Source of the DNA: Metabacillus schmidteae
GTDB taxonomy: Bacteria > Bacillota > Bacilli > Bacillales > Bacillaceae
NCBI RefSeq assembly: GCF_903166545.1
Contig: NZ_CAESCH010000001.1
Location: 3,600,001-3,664,000, forward strand
DNA: 64,000 bases
Direction of reading: 5' to 3'
The position numbers and the translations under genes were made by a program. The notes under the pieces were generated by a model. The model ran no database searches. It saw only the letters and a list, made by a program, of their open reading frames with translations, and was not told the DNA's origin. Positions 58,845 through 64,000 of this stretch are shown in pieces. Every line of letters starts with the position of its first letter. Position 1 is the stretch's first letter.

Positions 58845-59342
58845 CTAGAGATTTTTAATAGCCATATGTTTAATAATTTTCCCATCATAAAAATTAACAT
58901 AATCAAATGTATATCGATCTGATTCATCCTGGTATTTTACTTCCCAAATTGGTATTCCTTCATCCATGCCAAGCTGAACACTAATTATTTCAGAAGGATT
59001 ATGCTCTTGATATACACTTTCCAAAGCTTCATTTTTTGTTATTCCAGCTGATTTTTTCTTTACAATCAGCTTTCTTTCTTTCTCAATGTTTGAAATCCAG
59101 CCGTAAACAGTTTCGTTTTCACTGTTTGTGCCTGTAATAACATGATATTTCTGATCTGCACTAAATGTTTTGATCTTACTGATTGTTTTAAGCTTTGCTT
59201 CTTCTTTAGCAAACTGTTTGGATTGTTCATGTCCATTTTCATACTGTCCTCTTGCTGATAGGTAACTTGATGTTAAGATCCAAATTCCTGATATCAATAG
59301 AACAATCACGACAAATAATGGTATACCGAATTTTTTCTCCAT
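58845..59342 (-). CDS. ypmB: YpmB, membrane-anchored PepSY-like protein
   Basis: 165 residues. One N-terminal membrane helix (about residues 5-27), then an extracytoplasmic PepSY-like/DUF5590 domain (ITKNEALESVYQEH, IPIWEVKYQ). Follows ypmA by 14 bases. Function unknown. In B. subtilis aspB lies next; here it is missing and asnS follows. Confidence 0.9.
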   Translation of the reverse strand: MEKKFGIPLFVVIVLLISGIWILTSSYLSARGQYENGHEQSKQFAKEEAKLKTISKIKTFSADQKYHVITGTNSENETVYGWISNIEKERKLIVKKKSAGITKNEALESVYQEHNPSEIISVQLGMDEGIPIWEVKYQDESDRYTFDYVNFYDGKIIKHMAIKNL

Positions 59343-59356
59343 TGTTTATTACACCC

Positions 59357-59527
59357 TTATGTACGATATATTGTAAATACAGCTTTAGATTTGTCATCTT
59401 GATCAAGTGCAAGCCCAAACATTAAGTCATTTCTTTTTAATGTTCTGTTTAATAAATCAACAATTTTATATAAATCATCAGAATGATCAACTGTTACCGT
59501 TGAAATAATTTCAATTTTACTTTCCAT
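59357..59527 (-). CDS. ypmA: YpmA (DUF4264) protein
   Basis: 56 residues, MESKIEIISTVTVDHSDDL at the start, compact alpha/beta. ATG at 59527 has GGGAGG; the frame is open 20 codons further without support. In B. subtilis it sits between dinG and ypmB, as here. Function unknown. Confidence 0.88.
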   Translation of the reverse strand: MESKIEIISTVTVDHSDDLYKIVDLLNRTLKRNDLMFGLALDQDDKSKAVFTIYRT

Positions 59528-59727
59528 GTTATATTCCTCCCACCTAACACAAATATTGTAACTTATATGTCTGTTTCCTCTGGACACAATAACAATACAA
59601 CATCCAATATATTGTTGTAAATTGATTCATTATATAGTGTAAACATTTACGTGAAAATAAATTTCTCCTAACTCACACCATATTATATGGCTGATATTAT
59701 ATCAGCCATTTTTTTCACATACTTTTT

Positions 59728-62541
59728 TTAATTGATCCAATCATCTATAGCATGTGTTAATTGGTGCATTGGTTTATTTTCTATTTCCAGTTTTGGAATG
59801 GAAGCGATGAAATCTTTCCCATATCTAGTGGATAAAATCCGATTATCTAGTATAAATAAAACGCCCTTATCACTTTCATTACGAATTAGCCTGCCAAAAC
59901 CTTGTTTAAAGCGTAGTATAGCCTCAGGAAGTGAGTACTGATAAAATGAGTTCATCCCTTTGCTCTCTAAATGATGGCAAGTAGCTGCAACAGTAGGTTC
60001 ATCAGGAGAAGCAAATGGAAGTCGCACAATCATTAAGGCTTTTAATTGATTTCCAGGAAAATCAACCCCTTCCCAAAAACTGCTTGTCCCTAATAAAATT
60101 GCTTTATCAAATTGACGAAAGTTTTTCGTTAACTTACTACGACTTCCACTCCCTGTTCCCTGCCCCATAATAATAAAATCCTCAAGGGTCACATCTTCCT
60201 TTAATAATGAATAGGTTTTTCTCAACATCTCATAAGAGGTAAAAAGAACAAGTAGTTTACCTTCAGTTATCTGTGAAACAGTACTAATATGAACTGCTAT
60301 TGCTTCTGAATACTCTTCTAGTGTCACATCATTGACATTTGGCATATCGCTGGGAATAAACATTTTAACCTGGTTCTCATAGTTAAATGGCGATTCTATT
60401 TGTATTTGCTTTGGATAAAAATCAGACAAGCCAATTGTTTGTAACATATATGCAAATGAATTTCCAACTGTTAAGGTCGCTGATGTTAAGATTGCACTTT
60501 GGATGTTTGAAAAAAATTCATCTGCTAAATAATCGTTTACCTCAATAGGTTGTGCATAGATAGAAACGGCATTTTTTGCACCCTTCGTGTCTATTTCAAT
60601 CCATCTAACAACCAAATCATCCTGGATATTAAATAATAAGTCAAAATGATTTTTATAGGTATTCAATTGTGAAATGCTTTGCCTAAAGTCTTCAAGAACC
60701 AGTTTTTCTTTTATTGGCCTTGACTTCATATATGTTTCATCAATACCATGACTTTCTTTTTCCATTATATGAGTAATATCTTTTATTATAAATTGGATTC
60801 TCTTTACTAATTCTAATAAAGCATCCCACGTTCGATTGTTTTCCTTATTAGGGAGATAACGATATGAGGCTCTATTCAGTGGGCTGTTCTTTTTTTTCTT
60901 TGATACATAAGAGTGCAACCCGGCAAAAAATTGGTGACTTTCTTCTTGTAATTGCAAGAGTAACTCATCAATGTTATAAAATGAAGCTGATATATCATGT
61001 TGATTATGGATTTTCACAAACTTTTTTAACAATCCTATTGAATGGGTGTTTCCCAATTGATTTATCATGTAATGGAGATCTAGGTAGTGAAATCTTACTC
61101 CAAGCTGTTCAGTCGCTACATGATGAAAATGATGAGCTTCATCAATGATCACTTCTTGATACATTGGTAAAACTTTTTGATCACGTGCTAAGTCAGATAA
61201 AAGCATAGCGTGGTTTGTGATAATGATATTTGCAAATAAAGCTTTTTCTTTAGCTTGTTGATAAAAACAATACTCTTGAAAAGGATTGCTTAAAAAGGAT
61301 GATTGATCAACATGGAGATTTTCCCAGATTTTTTTCCCGCCTGATGGTAAGTTTAATTCATCTAAGTCTCCATTAACCGTTTCTGTTAACCAAATTAATA
61401 TTTGGGCTTTTGTTAACACAAAGTCATAATTATCATCTAACTCTTTTAATGATTGTTCAAACTTTTGCAAACATAAATAATTACTCTGCCCTTTTAACAC
61501 AGTAGCAGAAAAAGAGAATGGTAAAAGTTTCTTTAAAAAAGGAATTTCTTGATCCATGATTTGTGTTTGCAAGTTGTTCGTATACGTACTGATTACAATT
61601 GGTCTTGATTGTTGCATGGAATGGAAAATAGATGTAACCAGGTAAGCTATTGTTTTTCCGATGCCTGTAGCTGCTTCTATTAAAACATGTTGATTGGTCT
61701 TGAAAGCACCAATGATTTCCTCCATCATATTCTTCTGGCCAACTCTTTCATGAAATAACGGGAATATCTTTTTTAATTCATCGTTATTACTAGAAAAAAG
61801 TTCAAACAATTCTTCTTTTGAGATAGTGGAAGCAATGGCCTCTTTGTTTTCTTTTAATTTCTTTCTTAAGGCCAATGTCCTAACAATTTCAATATCAGGA
61901 TTTATTTGTTGTTCTAATTTAATTAGTTTTTCTGAAAGGATCTGTTCCAAAATTTCTTCCATATCACTAATAAATGACCTCGACAACTTTGTAAGCTGTT
62001 GAAGTGTAATAATAGGTAATTCAGTTAATTTTTTTAGAATATGTAAAAACAACAAAGCTGTAACTTCTGCATCACTATCAGCTCGATGAGGATTTTCATG
62101 ATCCATTCTGAATTCTTCACTTAGATCTGATAGTTTATAACTCTTTTCAGTAGGATAAGCCATCCTGGATAATTCTACCGTATCAATGACAGGGCCAGAA
62201 AATTGGTATCCACATCTCATAAATTCTTCTTGTAAAAATGACAAGTCAAAATACACATTATGTGCAATAAAAAAAGAGTCTTTGAGTAATTTATAGATAT
62301 CCTCTACAATTTCATCAAAAGTTGGTGCATGTTCAACCATCTCGTTTGTAATCCCTGTTAATTGTTCAATAAATAAAGGAATGCTTTGTAATGGATTAAC
62401 AAAACTCATATATCGATCAACAATTTGATTATTTTCAATTACAACGGCTGCAATTTGTATAATCTTATCACCCTTTTTAGGGGAGTTTCCTGTTGTTTCT
62501 AAGTCAATGACAACATAGCGTTGGTCTTTCAAATTAAACAC
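59728..62541 (-). CDS. dinG: DinG helicase with N-terminal exonuclease domain
   Basis: 937 residues. N-terminal DEDDh 3'-5' exonuclease (VVIDLETTGNSP Exo I; AHNVYFDLSFL Exo II; HRADSDAEVTA Exo III), then an XPD-like ATPase (EAATGIGKT Walker A; IIDEAHHFH; FKQGFGRLIRN motif VI). Unlike YpvA it lacks the Fe-S cysteine set. In Gram-positives this fusion acts mainly as a 3'-5' exonuclease in DNA repair. Confidence 0.95.
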   Translation of the reverse strand: MFNLKDQRYVVIDLETTGNSPKKGDKIIQIAAVVIENNQIVDRYMSFVNPLQSIPLFIEQLTGITNEMVEHAPTFDEIVEDIYKLLKDSFFIAHNVYFDLSFLQEEFMRCGYQFSGPVIDTVELSRMAYPTEKSYKLSDLSEEFRMDHENPHRADSDAEVTALLFLHILKKLTELPIITLQQLTKLSRSFISDMEEILEQILSEKLIKLEQQINPDIEIVRTLALRKKLKENKEAIASTISKEELFELFSSNNDELKKIFPLFHERVGQKNMMEEIIGAFKTNQHVLIEAATGIGKTIAYLVTSIFHSMQQSRPIVISTYTNNLQTQIMDQEIPFLKKLLPFSFSATVLKGQSNYLCLQKFEQSLKELDDNYDFVLTKAQILIWLTETVNGDLDELNLPSGGKKIWENLHVDQSSFLSNPFQEYCFYQQAKEKALFANIIITNHAMLLSDLARDQKVLPMYQEVIIDEAHHFHHVATEQLGVRFHYLDLHYMINQLGNTHSIGLLKKFVKIHNQHDISASFYNIDELLLQLQEESHQFFAGLHSYVSKKKKNSPLNRASYRYLPNKENNRTWDALLELVKRIQFIIKDITHIMEKESHGIDETYMKSRPIKEKLVLEDFRQSISQLNTYKNHFDLLFNIQDDLVVRWIEIDTKGAKNAVSIYAQPIEVNDYLADEFFSNIQSAILTSATLTVGNSFAYMLQTIGLSDFYPKQIQIESPFNYENQVKMFIPSDMPNVNDVTLEEYSEAIAVHISTVSQITEGKLLVLFTSYEMLRKTYSLLKEDVTLEDFIIMGQGTGSGSRSKLTKNFRQFDKAILLGTSSFWEGVDFPGNQLKALMIVRLPFASPDEPTVAATCHHLESKGMNSFYQYSLPEAILRFKQGFGRLIRNESDKGVLFILDNRILSTRYGKDFIASIPKLEIENKPMHQLTHAIDDWIN

Positions 62542-62718
62542 CTCAATTATTTCAAAAAGCTTAGCTCAGGTACTATTCATCTAAGTATCTCTTTTCTCTC
62601 TATCTGTTGTAATAGTTTACCCTAATCTGAAGGAGTTTTGAATAACTTTTCAAAAATGAAGCCATAACAAAAATGTGAACAGCAGCGAACACTTCATAAT
62701 ATTTTAAAGAAAAATAAA

Positions 62719-62796
62719 GAAGACCTATTCACAAAAGACTTTTTCGTAAGCTTTTATGATCATTTACGAAAGAGTCAACTATGAAGTAGGTCTTTT
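62719..62796 (-). terminator. Terminator of the pan operon
   Basis: A long imperfect hairpin: AGACCTA and TAGGTCT at its ends, with ACTTTTTCGTAA and TTACGAAAGAGT inside, and T-rich sequence following on the minus strand. Four bases after the panD stop. Confidence 0.85.
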
Positions 62797-62799
62797 TCA

Positions 62800-63183
62800 T
62801 TATAGGATTGTACCGGCTGGTTCAATCCCTAAAATTTCAACAATTTTGTTATGCTCATCCATAATGGCTACTTTTGGCTGGTGAGTAGCAATGTTTTCTT
62901 CAGCTATCATTGTGTACGTTAAGATGATGACAACGTCACCTTCCTGAACAAGTCTAGCTGCTGCCCCATTAAGACATACTACCCCACTGCCTCTTTCCCC
63001 GGGTATAATATATGTCTCAAATCTGGCACCATTGTTATTATTAACAATTTGCACCTTTTCATTTGGAAGCATACCAACTGCATCAATAATATCTTGATCT
63101 ATTGTAATACTACCAACATAGTTTAAATTTGCTTCTGTCACGCGTGCACGATGAATTTTAGCATTCAGCATTGTACGAAACAT
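62800..63183 (-). CDS. panD: Aspartate 1-decarboxylase
   Basis: 127-residue proenzyme, giving beta-alanine for pantothenate. Self-cleavage site is the Gly-Ser in NYVGSITID (Ser25), which makes the pyruvoyl group. The [15 protein letters not shown] and ILTYTMI blocks are family-typical. Last gene of panB-C-D. Confidence 0.97.
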   Translation of the reverse strand: MFRTMLNAKIHRARVTEANLNYVGSITIDQDIIDAVGMLPNEKVQIVNNNNGARFETYIIPGERGSGVVCLNGAAARLVQEGDVVIILTYTMIAEENIATHQPKVAIMDEHNKIVEILGIEPAGTIL

Positions 63184-63236
63184 GTATTTTCTCCCCCAAG
63201 TAATTTATCATCTATATCGTCATCATTATTTCTTTT

Positions 63237-64000
63237 CTAAACTTCAATCGTTATATTATCAATTAGCCTTGCATTTGTAAACTTAACTGCTATGGCAATA
63301 ATGATTTTACCGTTTATTACCTCTACTTCCTTAAGATCAGGATATGATAATAGTTCAACATAATCGATTGTACCGGATGATTCTGACTCAATTAAAGATG
63401 AGACTTGATCAATAATAACCTGTTTTTTTCTTTCCCCATGTACAATCGTTTCTTTCGCTCTAGTTAAACTCTTATATAGAATCGGCGCTTCTGCTCGTTC
63501 TTTTTCATTTAAATAGACATTTCGGGAACTTTTTGCTAAACCATCTTCTTCACGAACAGTCTGGACAGGGACTAATTCAATTGGAAAGTGAAACTCCTCA
63601 ATTAATCCATCAATGACAGCAACCTGCTGCGCATCTTTCATTCCAAAATAAGCCCGATTTGGCTGAACTAGATGAAACAGCTTTGTTAATACAGTTGCCA
63701 CGCCATCAAAATGCCCATTTCTGGATTTTCCACATAGAACATTAACACGATTTTGAACAGAAACTGTATATGAAGGCTCTTCAGGATACATTTCTTCTAC
63801 TTGAGGTCTAAACAGCACATCTACACCAGCTTGTATCGCAATTGCATCATCACGTACTGCATCTCTTGGATATGAATCAAAATCTTCATTAGGACCAAAC
63901 TGAAGAGGATTAACAAAAATACTTAAAACTACTACATCATTAGCCTTTCTCGCTTCTTCAATTAGCTTTACATGTCCTTCATGTAAAAAACCCATCGTAG
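63237..64000 (-). CDS. panC: Pantothenate synthetase, 5' end cut by window edge
   Basis: Joins pantoate and beta-alanine with ATP. The visible part begins in the canonical TMGFLHEGH motif, and the preceding Thr codon is still in frame at the edge, so about 30 N-terminal residues lie outside the window. [22 protein letters not shown] and SSRNVYL (KMSKS-like) are the catalytic motifs. Followed by panD after 53 bases. Confidence 0.96.
   Translation of the reverse strand, partial: TMGFLHEGHVKLIEEARKANDVVVLSIFVNPLQFGPNEDFDSYPRDAVRDDAIAIQAGVDVLFRPQVEEMYPEEPSYTVSVQNRVNVLCGKSRNGHFDGVATVLTKLFHLVQPNRAYFGMKDAQQVAVIDGLIEEFHFPIELVPVQTVREEDGLAKSSRNVYLNEKERAEAPILYKSLTRAKETIVHGERKKQVIIDQVSSLIESESSGTIDYVELLSYPDLKEVEVINGKIIIAIAVKFTNARLIDNITIEV

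Overview
This window looks like the chromosome of a spore-forming, low-GC member of the Bacillaceae. Several features say so: AT-rich coding sequence, strong AGGAGG-type ribosome binding sites, frequent GTG and TTG starts, sporulation genes (cotD with a sigma-K-like promoter, csgA, sspM), a Bacillus-type (class B) RNase P RNA, and a gene order matching the B. subtilis panC-panD-dinG-ypm-asnS-dnaD-nth-ypoC-ponA-recU-ypp-ypq-ypr-cotD-ypsA-gpsB-rnpB-rlmL-ypvA-ypwA neighbourhood. No tRNA, 5S/16S/23S rRNA or CRISPR array was seen.

Layout. 1-5320: biotin operon bioW-bioA-bioF-bioD (minus strand, BirA operator over a sigma-A promoter), then tatA-tatC, where tatA has no normal start codon. 5340-9140: accessory patch with an AraC-type regulator, an SDR oxidoreductase, a tyrosine-recombinase remnant and a small P-loop kinase. 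9300-20220: a large minus-strand catabolic cluster holding an AraC regulator, two Gfo/Idh dehydrogenases, a sugar isomerase-like TIM barrel, two sulfatase-fold hydrolases, an ASRT-like small protein and an ABC sugar importer whose binding-protein gene carries an in-frame stop. 20650-27720: a TolB-like propeller, an aldo/keto reductase plus a decayed partial copy of it, an UlaG-like hydrolase, GNAT, small zinc-ribbon proteins, a SHOCT protein and an HPr-like protein without the usual histidine. 28015-30660: cold-shock protein, then xpt-pbuX under a guanine-class riboswitch. 30726-42990: conserved core with an M32 carboxypeptidase, YpvA helicase, RlmL, rnpB, GpsB, YpsA, CotD, the MrfAB repair pair and YpqE. 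43078-44700: an IS110-family element with a structured upstream leader that is a good bridge-RNA candidate, beside a perfect 34-bp palindrome. 44888-48600: sHSP, small sporulation genes, yppG/E/D, sspM and a MITE-like long hairpin. 48602-53083: yppC, recU, ponA. 53137-55305: a complete-looking group II intron inserted just after the ypoC terminator. 55339-64000: ypoC, nth, dnaD, asnS, ypmB, ypmA, dinG, panD, panC (cut by the window edge).

Most of the conserved half makes cofactors (biotin, pantothenate), salvages purines, maintains DNA (RecU, Nth, DnaD, DinG, MrfAB) or builds the wall (PonA, GpsB). The part most likely to hold undescribed biology is the 9.3-20.2 kb cluster. Both of its sulfatase-like enzymes have threonine where true sulfatases have the Cys/Ser that becomes formylglycine, so it probably handles a phosphorylated or otherwise modified sugar, not a plain sulfate ester. 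All functions are inferred from reading the sequence; no database search was run.
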